64,000 nt of DNA from assembly GCF_042684645.1 (NCBI RefSeq), contig NZ_JBHULV010000051.1:94218-158217 (forward strand), read 5' to 3'. Made by a program: the position numbers and the translations under genes. The notes beneath the pieces are model-generated. The model was not told where the DNA came from. It did not search any database and was given only the letters and a program-made list of their open reading frames with translations. The stretch's first letter is position 1; every line of letters starts with the position of its first letter. Below are positions 28,924-38,166 of the stretch, in pieces. This DNA comes from Pseudopedobacter alpinus (GTDB lineage Bacteria; Bacteroidota; Bacteroidia; Sphingobacteriales; Sphingobacteriaceae).

Positions 28924-28963
28924 CGTGTGATTTTATAAAACTTAATTCAATTTATGTTTTAAC

Positions 28964-30550
28964 TTATTCTATACTATCAGAGATATGAAAAAAATCAAAA
29001 TCAACCGATCCTCCCGAACTTTTTGTTGCATAATTGAACAGCGTAAATCGGTATCCAATAAAATGTGGAAGCGTATAAGCCATTTTCAACGGTGTCCCGA
29101 TTGCAATCCAATTTTTACCGTCCAAACTGTAGAAAAAGTTGGCAGTGTCTTTTCTATTTCTAAAATCACAGGAAGCCTTAAAGAAAACGGTTGTCTGTGT
29201 AAACGGAATTTGAGCAACTTCTTCAGGCTTGCCTGTGCTCGCATTCACCATTATAATTGCTTTGTTATTTCCATCAACTTTAATACCTACTAAGCCATAA
29301 TTTTTCTGCAACAAGGCTAAACCTGCGATATCGCCGTCTTTCATATTAGATACGTCTATTGATGTCGCACCGCTACTCACTGGCCCAATAGCTCGTTGTG
29401 TTAGCGAGTTTTTAGCCATTAAAAAATCATCTGTAATTTTTCCAGTAGTCAACCGTAAATATCCCTTACGGGCTTTAATAGACCACAAACTATTATCCGG
29501 ATTATGGTTCCACTGCCAAACTAATGGCAAAGCTGCTTCTCTTTTCTTTCTCGAAAACTCATCTGAATTAACAATTCCAGGAATAAGGCTTTTATTGGCA
29601 GGTAAGTCAAGAACTTCTGGAACTTTTCCATTTATGCCCAGTATAGGCCAACCATCTTCCCATTTTACAGGAACCAAATAGGGAATTCTTCCCACTGCTC
29701 CATAATCCCGAAACAGATAAGCGTACCATTTTCCGTCTGGCTGATCTATCAATCCTCCTTGAGCTACACCCAAATCCTGTAAGCCAATTTTTCCTTCCCA
29801 AGGACCTGTAATTTTATCTGCCCGATGAATCAAAACCGTACGCATACTGTTAGGCGGCCAAGAAATATTAAATAAGTAATACTTTCCGTTGATTTTATAG
29901 AGTTGAGAGCCTTCTGCTGGCAACCCTCCTTTTTTTCCATCAATTTGGCTAGGTGCAGTGGCATTTTCTATTACCACTTGGTTTATCCCGCCTTCCTTTA
30001 CACCAGACAAATCTTCGTTTAACTCGATTAAAGTTAATTTACCAGCTCCGTATAGCATATAAACTTTTCCATCATCATCAAAAAACAAAGAATGATCATG
30101 ATAGCTAGGTTTAAAAGTTACCCGTTTCCATGGTCCTTTTTCAATGTCTTTTGTACTGTAGATGTAGGTTTGTCCGGTAGTATTTGCAAAAGTGGTGACG
30201 TAATAAGTTCCTTTATGGAAACGGAGGCTACTCGCCCAAGAACCTCTTCCATAAGTGCTTTGACCGTTCGTTAAATTCATGGCATCCAAATTAGCTAATG
30301 TATCATACGCATAGCTTACCAATTTCCAGTTGACCAAGTCTTTAGATTTCATAATGGGCACCCCAGGAGCCATGTGCATAGTAGTGCTACTCATGTAATA
30401 AGTATCTCCTACTCTAATCATACTCAAATCGGGCACATCAGCAAAAATTAATGGGTTATGTGCTTTATTATTTTCTTGTGCTTTTAATGGGTTTGCAAAC
30501 GCCATACTTAAACCTAATAGCGCTACAATCAGTTTTCCTTTTTTCTTCAT
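28964..30550 (-). CDS. GH43 glycosidase with C-terminal beta-sandwich domain
   Basis: Start placed at 30550, where the product (528 residues) begins with a clean signal peptide (MKKKGKLIVALLGL to PLKAQ, 1-25). An in-frame ATG at 30637 would add 29 residues overlapping the previous gene and hide the signal. GH43 residues: base D41 in ADVPDLSM, modulator D152 in HDHSLFF and acid E213 in LPAEGSQLY. The MAPGVPIMKSKDLVNW motif groups it with the xylosidase/arabinofuranosidase branch that also carries a DUF1349-like C-terminal sandwich (about 325-528). Starts 10 bp after the GH43 gene at 30561, so translationally linked. Exact substrate unknown. Confidence 0.87.
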   Translation of the reverse strand: MKKKGKLIVALLGLSMAFANPLKAQENNKAHNPLIFADVPDLSMIRVGDTYYMSSTTMHMAPGVPIMKSKDLVNWKLVSYAYDTLANLDAMNLTNGQSTYGRGSWASSLRFHKGTYYVTTFANTTGQTYIYSTKDIEKGPWKRVTFKPSYHDHSLFFDDDGKVYMLYGAGKLTLIELNEDLSGVKEGGINQVVIENATAPSQIDGKKGGLPAEGSQLYKINGKYYLFNISWPPNSMRTVLIHRADKITGPWEGKIGLQDLGVAQGGLIDQPDGKWYAYLFRDYGAVGRIPYLVPVKWEDGWPILGINGKVPEVLDLPANKSLIPGIVNSDEFSRKKREAALPLVWQWNHNPDNSLWSIKARKGYLRLTTGKITDDFLMAKNSLTQRAIGPVSSGATSIDVSNMKDGDIAGLALLQKNYGLVGIKVDGNNKAIIMVNASTGKPEEVAQIPFTQTTVFFKASCDFRNRKDTANFFYSLDGKNWIAIGTPLKMAYTLPHFIGYRFTLFNYATKSSGGSVDFDFFHISDSIE

Positions 30551-30560
30551 TACCTTTAGA

Positions 30561-31517
30561 TTATTTGATTGGTGCAACACCTTCTTTAGTTTGAACAATT
30601 TTTTGAATAGTCCCATCAGGGTTATAATACATCTCATCTACACAAATAGACCGGCGGTAGCTTCCGCCTGTTGGTAAACTGCCGTTATGATAAAAGAAAT
30701 AGGACTTTCCTTTATAATCTATAATCCCCGGATGAGTAGTGAAACTGTTAGGAACGTTATCCTGAATTATCCCTCTATATTCCCAGGGTCCATTTATGTT
30801 TTTTGCGGTACAATATTCTATCATTTCTGGCTTTGTGCCAGCACCCGCATAAACTAAATAATAAAGATCATGACGCTTGTAAACCCATGGTCCTTCAATA
30901 AAATTCTTTGGTTTAAAGGCTGTGATTTCCCCATCTAACTCCATCATGTTTTCTTTGAGTTTTACAACTTTGCAGCTTCCGTTACCCCAAAACAAATAAG
31001 CCTGACCGTCATCATCTACAAAAACAGTTGGGTCAATATCATCCCAAGCGTGTTTATTGTCTTTAGTCATCTCATTAATGATTAAGGCTTTCCCCAATAA
31101 ATCTTTAAATGGACCAGTAGGGCTATCAGAAACAGCTACACCAATTGCAGCTCCTCCCCCACTTACACTGTCTTTTTTATGAAAAGTAGAAACAAACCAG
31201 TAAAACTTCCCGTTACGTTCAATACATTGCGCTGCATAAGCATCGCCTGTTGCCCAAGAAAAACTAGCAGGCGAAAGTGGTGCGCCGTGGTCTTTCCAAG
31301 TCGCCATGTCTGTAGTAGAAAAAACATGCCAATTGGCCATTTTGTAATTTGTGTCTTCAGTAGTTGCCACATCATGACCCGTATATAAAAAAAGCGTGTC
31401 GTTGTGAACAATTGGTGCTGGATCAGCGGTAAAGATATGGCTGATAATAGGGTTTTGTGCTTGCAATTTTAAAACTGCAATACTTAAAATAAGACTGGTT
31501 GTTATAATCTTTTTCAT
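30561..31517 (-). CDS. GH43 beta-xylosidase/arabinofuranosidase, single domain
   Basis: A 318-residue secreted enzyme (signal peptide 1-21, KLQAQ) with only the five-bladed catalytic domain: base D32 in FTADPAP, modulator D162 in DIDPTVF and acid E208 in FIEGPWVY, plus TTHPGIIDYKGKSYFFYHNG. It resembles the catalytic halves of the GH43-CBM6 proteins at 36818 and 38167 but lacks the CBM6, so it is probably a periplasmic enzyme acting on short oligosaccharides. 20 bp after the GH31 gene at 31538. Confidence 0.88.
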   Translation of the reverse strand: MKKIITTSLILSIAVLKLQAQNPIISHIFTADPAPIVHNDTLFLYTGHDVATTEDTNYKMANWHVFSTTDMATWKDHGAPLSPASFSWATGDAYAAQCIERNGKFYWFVSTFHKKDSVSGGGAAIGVAVSDSPTGPFKDLLGKALIINEMTKDNKHAWDDIDPTVFVDDDGQAYLFWGNGSCKVVKLKENMMELDGEITAFKPKNFIEGPWVYKRHDLYYLVYAGAGTKPEMIEYCTAKNINGPWEYRGIIQDNVPNSFTTHPGIIDYKGKSYFFYHNGSLPTGGSYRRSICVDEMYYNPDGTIQKIVQTKEGVAPIK

Positions 31518-31537
31518 AGATTTTAATTTATTTTATA

Positions 31538-33946
31538 TTAGAGTTTAATGATAGTCTTCTTTCCCGAGTAATCTATTTGTTTACTAGTTTTTAAAGTGGA
31601 AGAGCTACTTGTTGCGCCAACAAGAACAATATTGAATTTTCTTTCAGCCAGCATCCCTAGGAATGCGCCTTTTCTTTCTGATATGGTTAACGCTTTCTGC
31701 TCATCATTCCAAGTAAAGCGGATAGTTGTAAATACGCCTTTTTCGTAATTATAGTTATCGTTCTCATCTTCGTACAAAACGAATTCTCCGTTTTGGCCAG
31801 GGTAAACACGTATTTCTAAATTGTCCCATTTCTTCTCTGTAGCATATTGTACTGACGGCCCAAATGGAATAATTGCACCTTCTTTTACGTAAAGTGGTAA
31901 AATATCTAGTGGTGTTTCTTTAACGGTATTTTCACCTCCAGCTATTTTTTTTCCCGTCCAGAAGTCGTACCACTGCGTACCTGCAGGCAAGTAGGTTTCT
32001 TTTGTTTTGGTCGAGCTAAAATCTTCAACTTGAAACTTGTTCCCATTATTTGAACTTGGCTTTACGTACATAGCTTTGGTAACAGGACTTACCAATATTG
32101 ATTTTCCAAACATAAACTGATCGTTAATATCCAACGCTTTTTCATCAGCCGGGAAATCCATTACCAAAGCCCTTATCATACTTGACTGGTTAGTGGTTAC
32201 GTCCCATGAAGTGGAATAGATGTAGGGTAAAAGACTGTATCTTAAATTGATATATTTTTCAATGGCATCATAAGCCTTTTCTCCACTCTTTCCGAATTGA
32301 TAGATTTCCCTTGGTGCATCAGCTCCGTGAGAACGCATCATAGGACAAAAAGCGCCAAATTGTAACCATCGCACATATAATTCTCTGTACTCCGGGTCTT
32401 CTAGTTTTCTTCGGTAATTGTTTAAGAAAAAACCGCCGATATCACTATTCCAATAAGGCATTCCGGTAAGGGAAAAATTAAGCCCGGCAGAAATCTGGTT
32501 ACGCAGTGCTTCCCATGAAGCGGTTACATCCCCCGACCAAGTATTTGCGCCGTATCGCTGTTGGCCTGCAAAAGCGGAACGCGTTAAAATAAACACGCGT
32601 TTACTATCATCAAGTTTTCTTTGGTGGGTGTAAACTCCCCCAACGGTCATTAATGGATAAGCATTTCGCACCTTTCTGAATGAACCTAAATAGGTTTTAG
32701 TATCAAAATCTTCGGGTTTAAAATCGAGGTGGTCAGGTTCTGTTGAATCCATCCACCAACCATCAATCCCCACTGAACGAAGTCCTTTATTTAAATAATC
32801 AGAATAAATATCTCTTGCTTTAGGATTATAAGCATCGTAAACTCTCACCCCAGAAGGATAATCACGATTAGGAGGCCATTTTTCGGAACCAGATTGTGGC
32901 CAAGTACCAAATTTAAATAATGCATTAATACTATCTAGATCACGGTATTGCTTGGTTTGTGGTCCAAAGGAACTCCAGATGGAAATTACCGCATGTGCAT
33001 TTAAACCATGGATATCGTCCACCATTTTCTTTGGGTTTGGAAAATCAACGTTTAAAAAGTCCATTGCGTTCCACAAATAGTTGTTTCCCCAATATTGCCA
33101 ATCTTGTATAATTCCATCGAGTGGGACTTTTAAATCACGATATTTTTTGACTACGCCAACTAATTCATCTTGACTTTTGTAACGTTCTTTACTTTGGAAA
33201 AAGCCGTAAGTCCATAAAGGAAACATGGGCGCTTGACCCGTAAGATCACGCATTTTAGCGATTACACCGTCAGCATTTCCACCGTACATGAAATAATAAT
33301 CAATACAATCTCCAACATCCGACTTGAAAAAAGTGCTTTCTGGACTGTCTTTAAATTGTGTGGGCGAATAGTTATCCCAAAACAAGCCATAACCTTTAAC
33401 CGACTGGAAAAAAGTAACATAATCATCTGTGTTTCCCTGCACCATGTTCAAGCTTAGGTTACGTTGAACCATTTTGCCTCTTTGTTGTTGCCCGAGACCA
33501 TAAATAGCTTCGTCCTTATCTAAAGTAAAAGCTTGTTTTACGCTGAAGGTTTGACTTCCAGCATCGTTAAACGGAACAAACGAAGCGCTTTTATCTTGCT
33601 CACTTAACAGTTTCACTCCCTTTGCTGTATAATAACTAATTTCACCAGTTTTTGAATCTACCGAAACTGTAAGATTTCGGGATTTTAAGGTGACTTTTTG
33701 TGCGTTCTTTGCAACGCTGAAGCTCGTTTTTTGAGGAGTTTTAATTACTGACAGACTCTCCTTTTCGAATTTTTTTTCCTTCGGTGATTTCAAAATTCTA
33801 ACGATATCTGGACTGTAGAACTGGACTTTCACCAGAAAGGAATCCGTAATTATATCTGCACCAATGGCCGTTTTCTGGTAAGACTGTGCTTTGCTGCTCA
33901 AAGACAATCCTACAAACAATAATATCAACTTAAAATCCCTCATCAT
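31538..33946 (-). CDS. GH31 alpha-xylosidase/alpha-glucosidase
   Basis: An 802-residue secreted GH31 enzyme (signal peptide 1-21, LSSKAQ). N-terminal beta-domain to about 225, then the catalytic barrel with IIQDWQYWG (279-287), nucleophile D400 in DGWWMDSTEP and acid/base D473 in WSGDVTASW, followed by C-terminal beta-domains (VRIYPG-like LEIRVYPGQNG and YEDENDNYNYEKG). The WWMDxTEP form of the nucleophile motif is typical of bacterial alpha-xylosidases, so alpha-xylose caps on xylan side chains are a plausible target; alpha-glucosidase activity is not excluded. 7 bp downstream of a second, longer GH31 gene. Confidence 0.88.
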   Translation of the reverse strand: MMRDFKLILLFVGLSLSSKAQSYQKTAIGADIITDSFLVKVQFYSPDIVRILKSPKEKKFEKESLSVIKTPQKTSFSVAKNAQKVTLKSRNLTVSVDSKTGEISYYTAKGVKLLSEQDKSASFVPFNDAGSQTFSVKQAFTLDKDEAIYGLGQQQRGKMVQRNLSLNMVQGNTDDYVTFFQSVKGYGLFWDNYSPTQFKDSPESTFFKSDVGDCIDYYFMYGGNADGVIAKMRDLTGQAPMFPLWTYGFFQSKERYKSQDELVGVVKKYRDLKVPLDGIIQDWQYWGNNYLWNAMDFLNVDFPNPKKMVDDIHGLNAHAVISIWSSFGPQTKQYRDLDSINALFKFGTWPQSGSEKWPPNRDYPSGVRVYDAYNPKARDIYSDYLNKGLRSVGIDGWWMDSTEPDHLDFKPEDFDTKTYLGSFRKVRNAYPLMTVGGVYTHQRKLDDSKRVFILTRSAFAGQQRYGANTWSGDVTASWEALRNQISAGLNFSLTGMPYWNSDIGGFFLNNYRRKLEDPEYRELYVRWLQFGAFCPMMRSHGADAPREIYQFGKSGEKAYDAIEKYINLRYSLLPYIYSTSWDVTTNQSSMIRALVMDFPADEKALDINDQFMFGKSILVSPVTKAMYVKPSSNNGNKFQVEDFSSTKTKETYLPAGTQWYDFWTGKKIAGGENTVKETPLDILPLYVKEGAIIPFGPSVQYATEKKWDNLEIRVYPGQNGEFVLYEDENDNYNYEKGVFTTIRFTWNDEQKALTISERKGAFLGMLAERKFNIVLVGATSSSSTLKTSKQIDYSGKKTIIKL

Positions 33947-33953
33947 CAGTATT

Positions 33954-36566
33954 TTAATTTTTAATAGTTATATTTTTTGATTGATAAACAACTTCTTTTT
34001 TAACTTCACTTTCTTCAATTCCAGTTCCAGTTGTTTCGCTCACAAAAACAACGTTAAAAACTCTCTTTTTCAAACTGTTTGGATAGCTACCTTGAAGTTT
34101 TCCAATAGTTAAAGATTGTTTTTTATCATCCCATTTAAATGGAATAATGGTATAGTTACCTTTTTCGTAGCTGTAATTATCTCCCTCATCTTCATATAAA
34201 TCGAAAGAGCCATCAGCACCTTTATAAACTCGGACTTCAATGGTATCTTGAAGTTTTTGAGCTGTTGACTGCATGATTTTACCCATAGGAACAATTGATC
34301 CTGCCTTTACAAAAAGAGGAATTTTATCAGAAGGTGCTGCGGTAGTTACCTTTTGTCCACCTTTAAAAGATTTGCCGGTCCAGAAATCAAACCAGCCTTC
34401 GCTTTTTGGTAAATAAACATCAGTTTCTATAACACCAGGTTGTGTAACTGGAGCTACCAAGAAAGATTTGCCAAACATATATTCAAATGGTTGCGCAATT
34501 GCAGTGGCGTCATCTTGAAAATCCATTACCAAAGGACGCATCATGGTAGAATTATTTTTAGAAATCTGCCATCCTTCGGAATAGATGTAAGGCATTAAAC
34601 GGTAGCGTAGATCAAGCATTTTACGCATATTGTTTTCTACCTTTTCGCCATATTTCCAAGGCTCAGTTTCTGATTGATAACCGTGTATGCGGAAAATGGT
34701 ATTGAAAGCTCCCCATTGGAACCAGCGGGTTAAAATATCATGGTATTTTTCATCAGTATACTGACCTCTTCCTGGACGAAAAAACCCACCGATATCGGTT
34801 GTCCAGTAAGGCATTCCCGTTAAAGAAAAGTTTAATCCTGCCACAATCTGTCTTTTGTAGGCATCCCAATCCCAACCGATATCGCCAGACCAATTGATGG
34901 TCCCGTAACGTTGCTGACCAGGGAAAGCAGATCTTGTAAGTGTGGTGACTCTCTTTTGAGGATTGGTTTCCCGCTGACCTTCATAAACTGCTTTACTAAC
35001 AAATAAGGGATAGGTTAGTCTGTAAAAATCGCCCAAACCAAAATAAGTATTTTTACCAACCAAAGCATCATTTTCAGGCTCTGTAGCGTCCATCCACCAA
35101 GAATCTACACCATAGGTAAATAAGTTTTTGTTTAATGCATTCCAGTGAACCTTTTGTGTTTCAGGATTATAAATATCAATCCAAGGGCTATCTTTTATAA
35201 AAAGGTTCTTATCTAGGTAGGCTTTGGCTATCTCTGATTTCTTATCTAAATTCTCCCATACAGAAATTGAAAAATGTGCATCCAAATCATGCAATTCTTT
35301 AATGAATTTTTCAGGATCTGGATAATTAGCTTCATCAAATTTAGGGACTCCCCAGCCATACTTACCCCAATACTGCCAATCTTGCACAATGACATCTACC
35401 GGTAGGTTTCTCTTTCTAAACTCTTTAATTGTATTTACCAAATGATCTCCTGAGGTATAGCGCTCGCGACATTGCCAAAAACCATAAGCCCATAAAGGCA
35501 ACATTGGCACATTACCAGAAAGATCTCTATAATTTGCAATTACTTCATCAGCATCATCTCCACGAAAAACCACATAATCTAGAGATTTTGCATTTGGAGA
35601 TCGGAAAACAGTTTCATTACCCGCTTTTTTATAAGATAACTTCGGCGTGTTTTTAGCACCACAAACCACCTGAACACTGTGTTCTCCTGCTTTTAGCTTT
35701 AACAGTTTACCAGCGGCTGGTGGTAGCCATAAATTGCTCTGATCTATGAAAGGCACTCCGTCAATAGTTACCAAGTGGCGGCTATCCATATTTCCCAAAT
35801 CAAGCATGATGCTATATTCTCCGTCTTCGCCAATATTGAACTTCCCGGCGTAAAGAGATTGTTGTTGAGAAACTTTTTGAGTACCAGATGTTGTGGTTAC
35901 TTCCACTAAATTATCTTTGGAAGCAACATCAGACTTGGTAAGGTTAATTTGATTGTCTGCTGGGTTGAATGTAGTGAGGCCATACTGATGCCAAAGAATT
36001 CCGTAGCCTTTACTTGAATAAAGAAAAGGAATTGCTATTTGTGAATTTACCTGAATAAGTTTTCTGCTGATGTTACGCAAATCAAAATTTCCATCTTGAA
36101 ACTGTCCTAGTCCAAAAAGGTGTTCATCTACCGGAGAATCAAATCCCTGCTCTGCAATGAAACAAGGTTCGCCGTGAACTGTACTTGCAACAAGCTTTCT
36201 ACTCCCACTCTTCTCGCTCAAAAAAGGCTTCCCTTTATTATCGCTGTAATCTATGACGCTAGTTTTCTTATCGAAGGATATGGTCATGCTATTGGTTATT
36301 AAGCTCAGCTTTGATGCCGATTCTTTAAATTTAAATGCTGGAACATTCACCTTATTTACCAACACAAACTCTTTGTCTTCTCTAATGCCGTCTTTCTCCC
36401 ACTGTACCCTAACAGCTTTATCAGTTAGGGGGATAATATTTAATACACCTTCGGAGAATTGTATTTTAAGTCTGTCTTTCAGTAGGTCATGCTTTTGATA
36501 AATCTGAGAAAATGAGGTTAGCGGTAAAAGAAATATAAATAGAATGAGTTTAATTTTCATTGTCAT
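33954..36566 (-). CDS. GH31 alpha-xylosidase with PA14-like insert
   Basis: An 870-residue secreted GH31 (signal peptide 1-20, LTSFSQ). It has the same core as its neighbour: VQDWQYWGKYGWG (394-406), nucleophile D493 in SWWMDATEP and acid/base D562 in NWSGDIGW. It also has about 100 residues inserted at about 222-322 (SLYAGKFNIGEDGEYSIMLDLG, HLVTIDGVPFID, LKAGEHSVQVVCG) that read as a PA14 domain, as in the characterised alpha-xylosidases of Cellvibrio and Bacteroides xyloglucan loci. A PA14 domain there binds the longer part of the substrate. Two in-frame starts (36566, 36560) differ by two residues. It follows a 251-bp gap that contains a GH97 relic. Confidence 0.88.
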   Translation of the reverse strand: MTMKIKLILFIFLLPLTSFSQIYQKHDLLKDRLKIQFSEGVLNIIPLTDKAVRVQWEKDGIREDKEFVLVNKVNVPAFKFKESASKLSLITNSMTISFDKKTSVIDYSDNKGKPFLSEKSGSRKLVASTVHGEPCFIAEQGFDSPVDEHLFGLGQFQDGNFDLRNISRKLIQVNSQIAIPFLYSSKGYGILWHQYGLTTFNPADNQINLTKSDVASKDNLVEVTTTSGTQKVSQQQSLYAGKFNIGEDGEYSIMLDLGNMDSRHLVTIDGVPFIDQSNLWLPPAAGKLLKLKAGEHSVQVVCGAKNTPKLSYKKAGNETVFRSPNAKSLDYVVFRGDDADEVIANYRDLSGNVPMLPLWAYGFWQCRERYTSGDHLVNTIKEFRKRNLPVDVIVQDWQYWGKYGWGVPKFDEANYPDPEKFIKELHDLDAHFSISVWENLDKKSEIAKAYLDKNLFIKDSPWIDIYNPETQKVHWNALNKNLFTYGVDSWWMDATEPENDALVGKNTYFGLGDFYRLTYPLFVSKAVYEGQRETNPQKRVTTLTRSAFPGQQRYGTINWSGDIGWDWDAYKRQIVAGLNFSLTGMPYWTTDIGGFFRPGRGQYTDEKYHDILTRWFQWGAFNTIFRIHGYQSETEPWKYGEKVENNMRKMLDLRYRLMPYIYSEGWQISKNNSTMMRPLVMDFQDDATAIAQPFEYMFGKSFLVAPVTQPGVIETDVYLPKSEGWFDFWTGKSFKGGQKVTTAAPSDKIPLFVKAGSIVPMGKIMQSTAQKLQDTIEVRVYKGADGSFDLYEDEGDNYSYEKGNYTIIPFKWDDKKQSLTIGKLQGSYPNSLKKRVFNVVFVSETTGTGIEESEVKKEVVYQSKNITIKN

Positions 36567-36576
36567 ATAAAATTAT

Positions 36577-36774
36577 TTAATCTTTAAAAGAAATTAACGA
36601 GGCTACAATACCTCCACGACGAAGCAATTTTACCTGTACTGTACTGTTTTGATCTACGACTTATTTTGTATTAAAGGCTTTGTCATAAGCACCGTCTGTA
36701 ATTAATATGAGTTGATACTTTCCATTAACCGGTAAAAAGCTGAACGATATTTTCTTGTATTGACTTTTCCATCA
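36577..36774 (-). pseudogene. 3'-terminal relic of a GH97 glycosidase gene
   Basis: Between the GH43 gene ending at 36818 and the GH31 gene, one minus-strand frame reads WKSQYKKISFSFLPVNGKYQ, then LILITDGAYDKAFNTK, a TAA stop (36661-36663), then VVDQNSTVQVKLLRRGG and IVASLISFKD before its TAA at 36577. This is the C-terminal beta-domain of GH97 proteins (FSFLP, then a DG turn, VVD and LLRRGGFxAS). There is no start codon, a TGA lies at its upstream end and an in-frame stop divides it, so it is decayed. It shows that a second GH97 gene, different from the one at 39573, once stood here. Confidence 0.68.
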
Positions 36775-36817
36775 GTTAGATTATTCGTTTTTTTTTTCTT
36801 TAAAGATTTGTGAAATT

Positions 36818-38152
36818 TTAGTAAAATTTCCACCAATCAAAATTGAATAATTCTCCTCCTTCGCCTTTAAAAACGAAGTACACATCATGTACTTCTTTAG
36901 TCTTTTTCAGTTTGGATAAGCTGGTTGACCATTTGTTTAAATCGCCACTTGGTTTTACTTTACAAACCGAGATTAAAGGACCGTTTAAAGAATCAATACG
37001 GATTTCTATTGTTGAACCTGCTTTTACCGAAGCCAAGCTTGCTTCAAATTTCTTAGCGCCTTTTCCAAAATCAACCCCTCTAACTTTTAAATAATCATTG
37101 TTATCAATATTAGTAACATACATTCCGCTTACCGGATTTCTCTCCGTTTTTAAACCCTCAGCCCAAGCGATAGTTTCTGCTTCTACCCGTCTGAAAGGAT
37201 TAAAATTTTCCACTTGTGCAACTCCCTCTGGCAACCAAAATGGTAGTGTTTGGATTGTGCCATCTGCGTTATAAGTCATTTCTGCGACAGAAACTGACCG
37301 CCTTTCAGAATGTTCTGGAGATATTTTTCTCAGTAATTCATAATTGAGGCCGAACGTATATGATTTGCCTTTATAATCTATGATACCCGGGTGGTTTCCA
37401 TTTGACCTTTTTGTAGCATCCATCACCATCCCTTTATATTCCCAAGGACCTAAAGGAGAAGTACTCATTGCGTAACCAATTCCTTCTGGGCAACAGGTGG
37501 AAGCATAAGCTAAGTAATAATGCCCTTCTCGTTTCCACACCCAAGGACCCTCCTGATAGTTTGCTGGTTTGCTGGCTACTTTTATTACTTCACCAGAATA
37601 GGAAATCATATCCTTATTCAGTTTAACGCAATACAAATCCGGGTTTCCCCAATATAAATAAGCTTGCCCGTCATCATCAATAAAAGGACTTGGATCTATA
37701 TCATTCCAAGTATGGTCTGTTTCTATCAATTTCTTGTTCAGTGGGTCTTTAAATGGGCCGTAGGGATTATCAGCTACTAAAACCCCCAGTCCTTTACCAT
37801 GCATTGGACAATACATATAAAATTTCCCATCACGTTCTATCACTTGAAGCGCCCATGCACCATTGCCTTTAGTTCCCCAGCTAAAGTCATCTAAGGAAGC
37901 CACTATTCCGCGGTCTGTCCAATTTGCCATATCTGTAGAGGTGTACAATAACCAGTTTAGCATTTTAAAGCCCTTCGCATCATCCTCATCATGGGTGGTG
38001 TATAAAAACACGGTGTCTTTATAAACAAATGGAGCTGGATCTGCAGTGTACTTTGTTTGTACTACAGGGTTATTTTGTGCGAAACAAATATTTCCTAATA
38101 CGGAAAACAATAAGGCTAATTTGGTCGCTCGCCATCGATTGCAATTTTTCAT
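36818..38152 (-). CDS. GH43-CBM6 arabinoxylan arabinofuranohydrolase type
   Basis: A 444-residue secreted enzyme (signal peptide about 1-25, NICFAQ). Catalytic domain: base D38 in YTADPAP, modulator D153 in DIDPSPF and acid E201 in QEGPWVW. CBM6 jelly roll from about 315 (RRVEAETIAWAEGLK to FNFDWWKFY). This architecture is that of XynD-like arabinofuranosidases that cut arabinose from xylan main chains; CBM6 binds xylan. Tandem paralogue of the next gene upstream, 14 bp away. One unusual trait is a Cys-Cys pair in ASTCCPEG. Confidence 0.9.
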   Translation of the reverse strand: MKNCNRWRATKLALLFSVLGNICFAQNNPVVQTKYTADPAPFVYKDTVFLYTTHDEDDAKGFKMLNWLLYTSTDMANWTDRGIVASLDDFSWGTKGNGAWALQVIERDGKFYMYCPMHGKGLGVLVADNPYGPFKDPLNKKLIETDHTWNDIDPSPFIDDDGQAYLYWGNPDLYCVKLNKDMISYSGEVIKVASKPANYQEGPWVWKREGHYYLAYASTCCPEGIGYAMSTSPLGPWEYKGMVMDATKRSNGNHPGIIDYKGKSYTFGLNYELLRKISPEHSERRSVSVAEMTYNADGTIQTLPFWLPEGVAQVENFNPFRRVEAETIAWAEGLKTERNPVSGMYVTNIDNNDYLKVRGVDFGKGAKKFEASLASVKAGSTIEIRIDSLNGPLISVCKVKPSGDLNKWSTSLSKLKKTKEVHDVYFVFKGEGGELFNFDWWKFY

Positions 38153-38166
38153 AATCTTTTAATTTC

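Noticed and set aside
30551..30637. Longer N-terminus for the GH43 gene at 28964
   Set aside because: The extension overlaps the preceding gene and would move the signal peptide 29 residues inward.
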